Source: Paraspadella gotoi
Taxonomy: Eukaryota; Chaetognatha
Direction of reading: 5' to 3'
Assembly (NCBI GenBank): GCA_051294375.1
Contig: CM119269.1
Location: 2,410,699 to 2,474,698 of the forward strand
DNA length: 64,000 nt
The position numbers and the translations under genes were made by a program. Position 1 is the stretch's first letter. Every line of letters starts with the position of its first letter. The notes below the pieces were generated by a model. It was not told where the DNA came from. It did not search any database and worked only from the letters and a program-made list of their open reading frames with translations. Below, one piece after another: positions 34,191 through 43,892 of the stretch.

Positions 34191-34258
34191 AGATTAACTT
34201 TCAAATTTCTTTGTTATAAATGGACGATGACGTCTGTCTCCTTTTCGGCCACCTTCAG

Positions 34259-34765
34259 GTCGTGACCGCCAAATGGCAGCGCCTCAAGCTCATAATCATG
34301 CGAGACCGGGAACTGGCCGACACGGGCGTCGTTATAGAGATCAACGCCCCCGACGGAAACGGCGCCGCGGAGAAAAACGGCGGCGCCGAAAAAGAGACGC
34401 CGGAAGAGGAGGGATTGCTGAACGGCGCCGTGATTCGAGGAGGAGGAGGAGACTCGGAAGTGACGTCTCCCGTCGCGGCGACGCCGTCCGTTCAAGACGA
34501 TAGCGGTGTTTTTTTGGGGAGCATCTTGGAGAAATCCTCGGCTCCTATCGGGCCACCGCCATCGTCTGCCTCGCTCCTCCCACGGCCCCCGAATCTCGAC
34601 AAGGTGCGCTCCATCAGCTTCGATTCCAGGTCGGAAGCCCCGCCGCCGGAGTCGGAGGCGGCTTCCCCGGCGCCGCAGAGCCTCGCCGCAGCTGTCTCAA
34701 CCTTCGAACTGGCCGAGTTTCCGAAGTCGCCCTCAACGGACTCGACGAAACCCTTGGCGCCGAGG
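34259..34765 (+). CDS. receptor exon: long third intracellular loop
   Basis: Acceptor CGGCCACCTTCAG (AG 34,257-34,258), donor CCGAGG then GTGAGA, 507 bp, phase 0 at both ends. Starts VVTAKWQRLKLIIMRDRELA and continues with a hydrophilic, Gly/Ala/Pro/Ser/Glu-rich sequence of 169 residues without membrane segments, including LLNGAVI, SILEKSSAPIGPPPSS and VRSISFDSRSEAPPPES. RSISFDS is a plausible basophilic phosphorylation site. Long, poorly conserved third loops are usual in H3 and muscarinic receptors. The upstream in-frame ATG at 34,220 lies in the intron and is not used. Confidence 0.85.
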
Positions 34766-35772
34766 GTGAGAGGCGATGTCAATGTGGGAGTGAGTGGAGA
34801 TGCTGATTTAATTTAAATAATATATTAATTAAAAACATAGAACCAATGAATTTATGGTGATATTGATGAGAATGAGTTGAATTTGTTTAAATGACTCTAA
34901 TATCTGCCAATGCAGATGACTGCTTGAAACTTTGAACATTCTTAGACTAAGCCTATGAATAATAACTGAGCAATCTTATCTGTAATATCATGTGCTGTCT
35001 AAAAATGGTAAGGATACGGCTTATTAAAACTTATTGCACATTATTTTACATTCAATTAGGCCTGCCAGTTTGCTTTGCTTATATATATGAAGTATTTAAG
35101 GTTGAAATTCACTGCCTACAAATCGCGCGCATTTGGGTTTGTCATTCATTACAGAGTGACAGGTGTACAAATGTATTCAAGTATAATTTTAAACTTATAT
35201 GGTCGTTTATTTTCGAACTACATCCTCATTTAATCATCCTCCTTTGTTTTACAATACACACTATTTATTCACATTTATTTCTCATTTATTGCGCTAAACA
35301 ACATACATTATTGCGGAAGTCTGAATTCAATTAATGAAAACAATTATTTTTTTTTTTCAGTCAGTAACGAGCGTTCACTTAAAATATGTCGTCGGATTGC
35401 AGCACCGAAATTCTTTGCTTTTGAACCATGCCGTTTCCCTGTAACAAAATCTCAAATATTTATTAATTTTATATCATTTTCATTCTGAGCACGGAATCAT
35501 AGTTGAAAAGCAAGTAATTTCTCTGTCTGTCAAAATGTGTATCGACGCTTTGAAGAGACGTCGACTTTTTATTGCTCGATTGTTGCTCTCGTCAAAAAAA
35601 TTCGGAAATTGAAATTGAAAGTAATACACGCGTAACCTTTAATCGCATTCATATTATCTAAACGATGTATAGTTAAACGAGTTAAACTGTTTCGCCAGGT
35701 TAAACTTATTTTCCTTTTCCGATCCGGACCCATTTGCAGAAAACCAACCGGTTCCACTCTCTGGTTCTTCAG
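34766..35772 (+). other. receptor intron
   Basis: AT-rich, with no gene or clear repeat seen. The duplicate counterpart is about 44,831-45,903. Confidence 0.75.
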
Positions 35773-35834
35773 ACGATGGCACAATCGCAGGCGACATTCG
35801 CCAAAACCAAAATCTCCATGCGGAACCTTCGTCG
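35773..35834 (+). CDS. receptor 62-bp exon joining ICL3 to TM6
   Basis: Acceptor TCTGGTTCTTCAG (AG 35,771-35,772), donor CGTCG then GTGAGA (GT 35,835). Enters in phase 0 and leaves in phase 2. This is exactly the phase change needed between the 507-bp loop exon (ends in phase 0) and the TM6 exon (begins with one leftover base). Reads TMAQSQATFAKTKISMRNLR, and the junction codon gives a second Arg, so the loop ends LRR then DKRAAKQM. A basic RR-D/E-x-K/R-A-A-K motif before TM6 is conserved in this receptor family and contacts the G protein. The duplicate has it at 45,904. Confidence 0.8.
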
Positions 35835-37243
35835 GTGAGAAACTTGCTGCAAACGAGTTGCAATTCAGTTGCAATTTAGTTGCAATTCAGTTGCAATTTT
35901 GTTGCAATTCAGCGACCATCAAGACGATGACGATGCTAATATAATCGCTTTATGCGAAACTAACCAGGCAAATGTTTTAGCAAGGAAATTCGCTATGCTG
36001 ATGCGATTCGCTGGTCGCGAATGTTATTCCAGAACCTAAACCGAGCATGATACTCAACGCGGCGTATATATGTAATATATATATAATATATAGATAAATA
36101 AATTCGTTCGATTAAGATCATTCTCTCACTGATATTCTAGCTAACGATCAAGAATTGTTTGTTTATTTCGACTAGAGTTTCGCATGACTCTCCTGTTTTT
36201 ATCAAAACGAGTTTAATTATCTTTTTTTTAGTGGAAATTGAAAAGATTTGAATTTTTAGCAAATTGCTCGATGACTCGGAAAAACGTAAGATAGAAACTG
36301 TCCTTATATCAAATAAAAATATGCTACGTAGTAGCCCTTTATACTTGAATATTATCAATAACTTGCTAAAATAGCGGAGTTTTGGTTGCCTCATATACTA
36401 TTCTTAATTCGCCGTTCCACAGAACTAAAGCCGGACTGGCATCCATTAACAGGATGGATGCCTTTTATAAAGAATGGTAACGATATAAGTGTAGTTCGTA
36501 AACAGTATAATTTGATTTATAGGCAGCATGATTTCTGTACATTAATGAACGAACGCCTGCGCTGGAACATTTTTTTAAAAATCGTACCAATCATTATTTT
36601 TACGAGCACGGGTGCACGTTCGACATAATTCGATATTGTTTATTGTTAGCGATTTCAATAAGAAGTTCAAATAGAAGAACAACGATATGATTTCGTCCTG
36701 AGAGTAATTGATTTTGTTAGATGATTTTGTGCATTCATTCAATGTACGCTTTCGGTTATAGCGATTTCGCTCAATTTTCGGCATTAACTATATTTTCATT
36801 ACTTTTCTTGGCATGATTCTTTTCGGATAAAATTTGCACTTCAACTTTGTCATTTGTCAACGCGTTTTTATTTTTTTTTTTTCGTATAGCGTCAAAATAT
36901 TTATATTTTTCGAGTGTCCGTTAATCCTTGAGCTTGCCTTATTTTTTTTTAGACGTTTCTTACCTCGTCATGCTGCACTAGAATAAAAGATTTGTTACTT
37001 TGCAATATAAACGTTGCATCGGCGATGTAGTTCGTCAGGGAGTAGTACAAACCAAAATTTTCTTTTAGCTTAAATACTACGTATATATGTAATATTGCGG
37101 TTTTATTAAGTGAAATTGGTATTAGCTTTTGTTTTCGTTGCTAATTCAGTTTTCAAAGTCGTAAGGTAAACGGTCAACGAGGAATTCAAGATTGATTCTC
37201 AACCATTGACCTTTCTTCTCCCCGAACCCGCTTTCTCTGTCAG
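35835..37243 (+). other. receptor intron (AT-rich)
   Basis: Starts with a tandem TTGCAATTCAG-type repeat, then AT-rich sequence with ATATAT tracts near 36,067-36,100 and a short perfect hairpin at 36,438-36,462. No further exon is needed by phase and none is seen. Confidence 0.75.
35853..35914. repeat. short tandem repeat TTGCAATTCAG, five units
   Basis: Units of 11-13 bp (AGTTGCAATTC variants) start 18 bp after the 62-bp exon's donor; the duplicate at 45,995-46,055 also carries them. Confidence 0.85.
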
Positions 37244-37444
37244 GGACAAACGCGCGGCAAAGCAGATGGCCATTCTCGTGTCCTGCTTCTGCATTTGTTG
37301 GCTCCCGTACACGGTGTCGGCGTTGGTCGCGTCTCTCTACCCGAACTCCATCCCTGACGTTGTCTTCGAGATCGTCTTTTGGCTGCTTTGGCTCAATTCC
37401 ACCATCAACCCTTTCCTTTACTCTTTCGTCAACGATTCCTTCAG
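37244..37444 (+). CDS. receptor exon: TM6, ECL3, TM7
   Basis: Acceptor CGCTTTCTCTGTCAG (AG 37,242-37,243). Starts with one base completing Arg, then DKRAAKQMAILVSCFCICW, LPYTVSALVASLYPNSIPD, VVFEIVFWLLWLNSTINPF and LYSFVNDSF. Contains CWxPY with W6.48 and P6.50, W7.40 and W7.43, and NPxxY as NPFLY. FWLLWxNS is characteristic of H3/H4 receptors. The exon must end after TTCAG at 37,444 to keep phase 2 with the next exon, which makes the donor GC (37,445-37,446) rather than GT. If the intron were retained, translation would stop three codons later (RHI, then TAA at 37,452). Confidence 0.95.
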
Positions 37445-37556
37445 GCATATTTAATATTGTTATGATATAAATATACATGCATTCATGAGTACTATTTTTT
37501 TTAATATTAAATGTTTACTCGATTCGGCTTAAATCCCCAATCTTTTTCTCCCACAG

Positions 37557-37650
37557 ATTGGCCTTCAAGGAGATTCTCTGCGGCTACAAGTGTTGCTACG
37601 TGACGGAGAACGATCGCAGCGCGCTCAGACGATCTATGCGATCCTGTTGA
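37557..37650 (+). CDS. receptor last exon: helix 8 and C-terminal tail
   Basis: Acceptor CTTTTTCTCCCACAG (AG 37,555-37,556). The first base completes Arg after the TM7 exon, giving NDSFRLAFKEILCGYKCC, then YVTENDRSALRRSMRSC and the stop TGA at 37,648. FRLAFKEILC is a standard helix 8. CGYKCC offers palmitoylation cysteines. The tail is short, as in H3 receptors. In the duplicate (47,774) the sequence is similar but frameshifted. Confidence 0.92.
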
Positions 37651-37687
37651 GAAACAAAGGAACAAAACGAGGGCATCCAGAAACAAA

Positions 37688-37697
37688 NNNNNNNNNN
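37688..37697. other. 10-N gap in the receptor 3' UTR
   Basis: The duplicate shows about 150 bp here (47,893-48,040), including a poly-A run of about 33 bases and CAGCAGTGCACTGCTG; a homopolymer probably broke the assembly. Confidence 0.9.
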
Positions 37698-37795
37698 ACA
37701 AAACGATGTTTCTAGCCGCGCTAATTAATCTTCTTTTTCTTCCCATTTCTCTTTCACGTGACGCTCTTGACGTTGACTCCCCCGCGCCCCCCCTA

Positions 37796-37801
37796 AATAA
37801 A
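37796..37801 (+). promoter_or_regulatory. polyadenylation signal AATAAA (receptor)
   Basis: AATAAA about 145 bp after the receptor stop (plus the unknown gap content), followed by an A-run; conserved in the duplicate near 48,137. Confidence 0.5.
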
Positions 37802-38309
37802 AAAAAATTCAACCTTCGCTCAAAGATTTCACATTTGTCTTCATTTTAAATGATATTGTGGCGAATGCCCTCCCCCCCGTTGCCATGATATTGTAAAAAT
37901 GATCAGATCGTTTTGTTTTAGGCGGGCGTCCGATTCGATTTTCTAGTCTTGTGAAACTTTTTTTTTTCCGTTGCGTGTGCTAATCTCTTTGATATTTACC
38001 CGCTGTGACTTTTGTCGAAATCGCGGAGAAAAAAAAGAAAAAAAGTCGCGTCGACTATTGTGCGCCTGCGCAGTGCGCAGTGCGGAGGAAGAAAAACAAA
38101 CTCTCTTTGATTTTGTATTCCGTAGAGGTTTCGTTAACTAGTAATACATTTCTCATACCAATTATTATTAATAAAAAAAAAAAAGATTTATGTCGTGTTC
38201 CGCAATTTTCAAAATTTTTAAATATATTTCGTAAATAACGCGTTTGTTTTCGGTCCGCCTCCGACGAACTGGCTCATTTTCTCCTTCTCTCCATCCTTTC
38301 TTCCTCCAG

Positions 38310-38451
38310 GACATCCAAGTGCTGCTCGATCATTTCCTGGAGCCGCTTCGCGATGGTCTCTTTAAGTCCTCCAACGAAGTGGCCTCCCTCGCAGAAAACC
38401 TTCGCCTCATTATATCCTTTCAGACGGAGTTCCTGGCCACTCTCGAAAAGG
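38310..38451 (+). CDS. RhoGEF Dbl-homology domain exon (first part)
   Basis: Acceptor CTTTCTTCCTCCAG (AG 38,308-38,309), donor AAAAGG then GTGAGA, 142 bp, phase 0 to phase 1. Encodes DIQVLLDHFLEPLRDGLF, KSSNEVASLAENLRLIISF and QTEFLATLEK. This matches the start of a DH domain, where a YxxDL(xx)L..FL.PL helix is followed by N(I/L)..I..F...FL..LE. DH domains exchange GDP for GTP on Rho/Rac/Cdc42 at membranes. EVxSLxxNxxxIxxFQ is somewhat PIX-like, but the subfamily is not determinable. The upstream DH-start exon is not found in the 660 bp between this exon and the receptor stop. Confidence 0.7.
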
Positions 38452-38770
38452 GTGAGAGCGGGGACGACGACGACGATGACAGCGACGACGGCAAAAGCGA
38501 CGACGAGGTTCATGACGACGACGACGACAATTTTTACATTTTGAAAGTGCGACGCTTGAGTGACAGCGCCGGATGCAAAAATGAATTAGCGACGAAAACA
38601 ACAGCAACTGCAACGGTTTTCACTCAACGACGAAACCAAAGACTAAATTCAAATCGAAAGACGTTGAAGACGACGACGACGACGATTGACGAACGACGAT
38701 GACGACGACGACGATGACGCCGACGTTGACGACGACGACGATGACGACGAACAACAGCTTGACTGGCAAA
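38450..38770. repeat. (GAC)n-rich intron segment
   Basis: GACGAC, GATGAC and ACGACG repeats directly after the RhoGEF exon donor; open in several frames (Asp-, Thr- or Arg-rich) and not considered coding. Confidence 0.8.
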
Positions 38771-38817
38771 GGGCGTGACGATGGAAATCTCGCTTCTCAC
38801 GCCTCGAAATGTTTGGC

Positions 38818-38857
38818 TGTTTCTCTCTCTCTCTCTCTCCTCTCTCCTTTCTACCTC

Positions 38858-38917
<60 letters not shown>

Positions 38918-39062
38918 CCTTCTATCCTCCTCCTCTCTGCTCTATCTCTCTCTCTCTCTCTCCTCTCTCTCTCTTTTCCTCTTTTTTCTCTCTCTCTCTC
39001 TATTTCTATCGTATCTATCCTTAACTATCTCTCTCCTCTCTCTCTTTCTCTCTTCTCCCCCT

Positions 39063-39108
<46 letters not shown>

Positions 39109-39127
39109 CATCGTTTTCTCTCTCTCT

Positions 39128-39176
<49 letters not shown>

Positions 39177-39225
39177 TATCTATCCTTCCTATCTCTCTCT
39201 CTCTCATCTCTTCTCTCCTCTCACT
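38818..39225. repeat. (ATCT)n and (CT)n microsatellites
   Basis: ATCT tracts at 38,860-38,920 and 39,131-39,175 alternate with CT tracts (38,945-39,000; 39,068-39,103). The duplicate retains only a shortened CT tract (49,199-49,262). Confidence 0.95.
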
Positions 39226-39326
39226 TTACTGTTTCCTCTTCCGTCCTCTCTCCCCCCTCTTGGTTTTTTGTTTTTTCTCGTTTCAGTTTTGTTTGATATT
39301 GATTAGCAGCGGTTGTGATGGCGACG

Positions 39327-39359
<33 letters not shown>

Positions 39360-39737
39360 AACGAGGATTCCCAAAAATTTTTCGAAATACAAAAGGCTTG
39401 ACAACAATAACAACGACAAAAGGGTGTACGGCAATAACTACGTATAACAAAAGGCTTTGCAGGGCAATAACAATAACAGGAGACGTTATCGCATACACAA
39501 TGACAAAATCCGCTCAATAACAACATTTGCGGTGATAACGACGATGTCATAACGGCGAGAATTAATAAATTACCCCCGCTCCCCGCCTTCAACCCTCCCT
39601 CCCGCCCTCCAACTTCCATTCTCCCTCCCCCCCCAAAAAAAAAAAATTATAAGGTTTCGAACTTTATCCCGAATTTTCCTTCGTTTCAACTTCCGGCGGA
39701 GACGACGGAATCGCGGCGCCGCCTCTCGCCGCCGCAG

Positions 39738-39908
39738 GGGCTCCGACGCCGCCGCCGCCGCCGGCTCCGACGGCAGCAGCGGCGGCGGCGGCGGTGAAAA
39801 AGATGATCTTCCACTTCGGGGGATCCTTCCTCTTGTACGCCAACAACTTCAAACTTTACAGCGCCTTTTGTGCCAGTTACTCCAAAGTGCAAAAGCTCGT
39901 CAACCCGG
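39738..39908 (+). CDS. RhoGEF Dbl-homology domain exon (second part)
   Basis: Acceptor TCGCCGCCGCAG (AG 39,736-39,737), donor CCCGG then GTGAGT, 171 bp, phase 1 at both ends, matching the previous exon. Starts with a Pro/Ala-rich insert (APTPPPPPAPT then seven Ala) encoded by CCG/GCG repeats, then VKKMIFHFGGSFLLYANNFK and LYSAFCASYSKVQKLVNP. G-x-x-F-L...F-K-L-Y-x-x-F-C-x-x-Y-x-K-A/V is the second conserved DH helix region. The low-complexity insert sits in a loop where DH domains vary. The following DH exon (with the usual PxQR motif) is not seen before the sequence turns to repeats and gaps. Confidence 0.68.
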
Positions 39909-40229
39909 GTGAGTTAGTTCGAACGGGATGGCGGCTGAGAGGCCGGGAGGGTAAGGACCGAGCGGGGATTGAGGCGAGTGGCTCAGTGTGAAAACCTTAG
40001 AACTTTGTATTATACTAACTTGAGTCGATTAAATATTCTTTTTAGATCATTTATCTATTTATCTCATCTCTGTTTCGACTAAATAGTAAAATGAAATCCA
40101 AAAACTTGATCAGATTAAATGAAATTGAAATTTTATTTAAATTTATTTAAATTTTGAATGAAAATGTGTAGAAAAAGAACGAAAAGAGAAGAATAAAGGT
40201 TAAAGACCAGAGAGAGAGAGAGAGAGAGA

Positions 40230-40386
40230 NNNNNNNNNNNNNNNNNNNNNNNNNNNNNNNNNNNNNNNNNNNNNNNNNNNNNNNNNNNNNNNNNNNNNNN
40301 NNNNNNNNNNNNNNNNNNNNNNNNNNNNNNNNNNNNNNNNNNNNNNNNNNNNNNNNNNNNNNNNNNNNNNNNNNNNNNNNNNNNNN
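40230..40386. other. 157-N gap at a GA microsatellite
   Basis: Flanked by GAGAGA; the duplicate reads through as GA-rich sequence at 50,300-50,380. Confidence 0.95.
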
Positions 40387-40449
40387 TTTGAGAGAAAGAA
40401 TTTTTTTAGAAGGAAGTGACTTTTGTCTAGAGAGTCTCGTCGTGCTCGT

Positions 40450-40560
40450 CTGGGATATTCCGCCGCCGCACCAGGCCGCCGCCGCCGCCCCTAGCCGCCG
40501 CCGCCGCCCCTAGCCGCCGCCGCCGCCCCTAGCCGCCGCCGCCCCAGGCCGCCGCAGCCA
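40450..40560. repeat. GCC-rich tandem repeat (CCTAGCCGCCGCCGCC)
   Basis: Four units of about 16-22 bp, GC-rich, between the RhoGEF exons and a CT microsatellite; also at 50,455-50,560 with indels. Confidence 0.85.
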
Positions 40561-40757
40561 CCATACCCAGAGCCAGAGTCGTTAACATTGAGTTTCTTCG
40601 AAAGCTCCGAACGGGAAGAACGTTTCATCGAGTGGCAAAAAGTTGGGAGGGCAGATGAGTGGGTGGAGGTTGGCGAAGCTCCTTCCTTGTCGCTCAGACA
40701 CAAAATTATGTTAAAATCGAGAGGGAGCCAGAAAATAGTCTCTCTCTCTCTCTCTCT

Positions 40758-40965
40758 NNNNNNNNNNNNNNNNNNNNNNNNNNNNNNNNNNNNNNNNNNN
40801 NNNNNNNNNNNNNNNNNNNNNNNNNNNNNNNNNNNNNNNNNNNNNNNNNNNNNNNNNNNNNNNNNNNNNNNNNNNNNNNNNNNNNNNNNNNNNNNNNNNN
40901 NNNNNNNNNNNNNNNNNNNNNNNNNNNNNNNNNNNNNNNNNNNNNNNNNNNNNNNNNNNNNNNNN
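40758..40965. other. 208-N gap at a CT microsatellite
   Basis: Follows CTCTCT; the duplicate supplies about 240 bp here (50,768-51,006), a pyrimidine-rich sequence without a convincing exon. Confidence 0.95.
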
Positions 40966-41083
40966 TTCCGCCTAACGACGATGCTTAACTGCAAATTTTC
41001 CTCTTTTCCACATCATTTTTTATGACCCACATTTTCGTCCACCGTCGCTTCGCCCCGACTTCCCACTCCGCCCACTAAAGCCT

Positions 41084-41108
41084 NNNNNNNNNNNNNNNNN
41101 NNNNNNNN
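41084..41108. other. 25-N assembly gap between duplicate copies
   Basis: Copy 1 ends with CCCACTAAAGCCT directly before the gap; copy 2 starts directly after it with sequence corresponding to 31,268. Confidence 0.95.
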
Positions 41109-41141
41109 CCGAAAAGACGCCGGTAAAATTCCCGTCGGTCG

Positions 41142-41184
<43 letters not shown>

Positions 41185-43460
41185 TTCGTGTCGATCGTTC
41201 GTGCGTCGTCCGTCTTAAACCGTCGTTATTATCGCCCTTTCGAAAGATGATAATAATTCATTAATAGATAAGTGGATTTAGAAGCCGAGCGAAGCAAAGC
41301 GGCGACTCTCCAGTGATTTACAGACGCCCGAAGCGAGAAGCGAATCGAAAAGAAAAGAAAAAAAACCAAATTGTTGATTCAACCGAGAGAATAAAAAGAA
41401 AGAAACGTTGAGCTGGAAATTGAGAAAATTGTTGTTTCTCACCGACGGTTGCGCTTGACTCGCGGAAATCTCCGTTGCTTTAATCGGTTCTTTAATCCGA
41501 GCGTTAATTATCAAAGTTGGGGGGGGGAGAGTGGCGAGGAAGAAAATGGGGGGGGAAGATTTGCCAGTAGACAATCTACGCATAAAATTAAATTTCAATA
41601 GGGGGTTCAAAACTTTAGCTTTAGTTCGCATTTTAATGCTTTTATTGTGGCTATCAAAATTACAATATTAGTACTATAATAATGCAATAAAACATTTTTT
41701 TAATCTATCTTAACTTTTTTTGAATGGATTCTTGATAGCAGTAGAAGTAGTTAAATTAAAAAATAAAATAAAACTTACAACTTTCAAAAAATTCTTATTT
41801 TTTCTTAGCCGTTCAAAAAAGAAAGAAAAAAGTAATAAAATTTCGAAATTCATATTTGATGATATTTGATGAATTAATAATACTTTTTACTATACTTTGC
41901 TCTGCCGACAACTTTTTAGCAAACTACCTTAATCTTATCTTTAAAAATTAAAAGAAAAAGATAGCCTTTCTTATTTATAAATAAATATTAAAAAATAATA
42001 TATGGGCTTATGGCGTTAGATTAAATTTTTGTCTATTCAATTTTTCAAAAGTTAAAAAATTTTCGTTGAGCTGGTGCTTAATTTCAACATTTTCATTAAC
42101 CACCTTACTGAGTTAGTCTACTCCTACTCACAGGCTGATGGTGGGAGAGATATAGAGAAAAAGAAAAAAAAAACTGGAAATACGAATCCCACGCTTTCTT
42201 CTTCATCGAGCGATGGGGAGGAACCCAATCAATCCTAAACTTTATGGGGAGCATATTGAGCTGTCCGAAGCCCACAGTGCATGTAGTATTGAGCGTATTT
42301 TTGAGTCTGTCGCAAGCACCAGTGATGGCGGTAGCGGATGCGCAATGACGACGTATGATGACGGGACGATGACGCCCGTTCCGAGCATGGAGCATTAAAC
42401 GCCGAGCGAACTCAGTCGAACGAGAACGACGGAAGACTGATGCGCATTAATGGGGCGCTCGACGGCTCGCGGACTTAACGGATGTCAAAGACTGTCTCGG
42501 GGACGGAACTCGATAAGAAGACGAAAAGGACGCGAGCGAAGATGGAAGAAAGCACGGGGAATCATGATGGAAGAAGAGAAAAATGATGATGGAGAAAGAC
42601 GGGGAAATAAGGGAATGGAGAAGAGAAAAATGCATGGTTGGAGAAAGACGGGCGAAATAAGGATGAGAAGAGAAAAAATGATTGATGGAGAAAGACGGCG
42701 GGAAATAAGGATGGAGAAGGAGAAAAATGATGATGAGAAAAGAAAAATATGATGGAGAAAGACGGGAAATATGATGGAGAAGAGAAAATAATGATGAGGA
42801 AAAGGAAAAATGATTGATGGAGAAAAAGTAATTGATTGAATGGCGAAGAGGGAAGAAAGATTAATAAAGAAAATGAAAGCCTAAAAGAAAATGCAGTGCA
42901 GATGGATGGAGAGAAGGCATCTGGCGTTGGATTGCATGGGATTCGTTAGAACTTTTAACGTATGAACATTGAAATACAAAAATTAAATTTAAATTCAAAG
43001 TTTAAAGAATATAATCGTATGTAAGTACATACAGTTTTAGTTATTTAATCGATAACCGCGGTGACAAAGATAAAAACGCCGTGTCTGAACGTTCGAACAT
43101 GAATAAAGAAAAAAAGGAAATTGCATAAAAGCGAAGTCGGACGACTGACCGACGACAACAACGACGACCGAGATGCTAATATTTACGCACCATAAACTGT
43201 CCATACTCGGATGAATTCAGAAATCACCCGGATGTGAAAGGCTTTAGCAGAAACGATATAGGAAGAGAGCGCCGTTGCACTCGAAAACTATCCGCGCCAT
43301 CAATTATACATTAAATGTTACAGCGATCGCTTGACTGACTCGTGCTGGCACGCAATTTAAAAGTCAACTATTTGTTAAAAATGACGATTAAAGTCGCGTT
43401 ATTTCATTTTTATTATCGTTTAATGAATAGTTTACTCTGCTTTCTTCTCTCTCGTCGCAG

Positions 43461-43639
43461 TGTTCAGCAATCACTCTGAATTCACCCGTAGGAATCGTAT
43501 TGGATGGTGACAAGGCTTTTGGAGTACGATCCGCAAGATGCACTCCAAGCCGATCCTCCTCCTCGTCGCCACGTGGCGGGTCAATTTCGCCTTTCTCATG
43601 TGCGGCGCAGCGGCGATATGCTGTGGGAGACCGTGACGG
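43461..43639 (+). pseudogene. duplicate receptor exon (TM3-TM4), frameshifted
   Basis: Counterpart of 33,511-33,678; 179 bp against 168 bp. The acceptor is kept and the donor is altered to GTCGAG by an inserted C. The DRY and TM4 regions are broken by several indels. Confidence 0.9.
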
Positions 43640-43892
43640 GTCGAGGGGCGGAAGGCGGGAAAAGAAAGAAAGAAAGACTAGGAAAGAAAGAAAGAAATGG
43701 AAAAGAAAGAAAGAAAAGACGCCGAAAGAAAGTATAAGAAATAAATAAAGAGAAGCAAAAGAAAAAAAAAAAAAAAAAAAAAGAAAGAAAGTCAAACAAT
43801 GCGTCATCGCCGATGAGATAGTTAGGCCAGCGGATTGCAACTATCGTATCTATCCCAAAACGAAGCCGGTATCGGCGCGACCTATACCTCAG

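Larger units (their letters stand above)
26679..37821 (+). other. gene: histamine H3/H4-like aminergic GPCR
   Basis: Gene-level entry. From 27,063 to the stop at 37,648-37,650, nine exons with consistent phases give about 530 codons; two upstream candidates would lengthen the N-terminus. Class-A hallmarks, in order: N1.50 (GGNLLV), D2.50 (LSIADF), C3.25 and D3.32 (CMFWLIVDY), DRY (LDRYW), W4.50, an ECL2 cysteine (WEHC), E5.46 and P5.50 (FFEFFLP), CWLPY in TM6, and W7.40/W7.43 and NPFLY in TM7 (FWLLWLNSTINPFLY). In this family D3.32 binds the ligand amine. Glu at 5.46 distinguishes histamine H3/H4 receptors from muscarinic and monoamine receptors, which have Thr/Ser/Ala there. Expected at the plasma membrane, probably Gi-type by analogy. 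Ligand and coupling are inferred. The long third cytoplasmic loop resembles H3 and muscarinic receptors. Exons from TM3 onward recur, broken, at 43,461-47,867. Confidence 0.85.
31268..41083 (+). repeat. direct duplication, copy 1 (good quality)
   Basis: Collinear with 41,109-51,127. It starts at a (CGT)n tract and ends exactly at a 25-N gap. It carries receptor exons from TM3 on, the receptor 3' end and the two RhoGEF exons. It contains three internal N gaps (37,688; 40,230; 40,758) whose sequence is present in copy 2. Confidence 0.95.

Noticed and set aside
34220-34258. Separate gene starting at ATG 34,220
   Set aside because: The frame is continuous with the receptor loop exon, and the ATG lies upstream of its acceptor, in the intron.
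27063-37650. Muscarinic acetylcholine receptor identity
   Set aside because: TM5 has Glu at 5.46 followed by FFxP rather than the muscarinic Thr/Ala pattern, and TM7 FWLLWxNS fits H3/H4 better.
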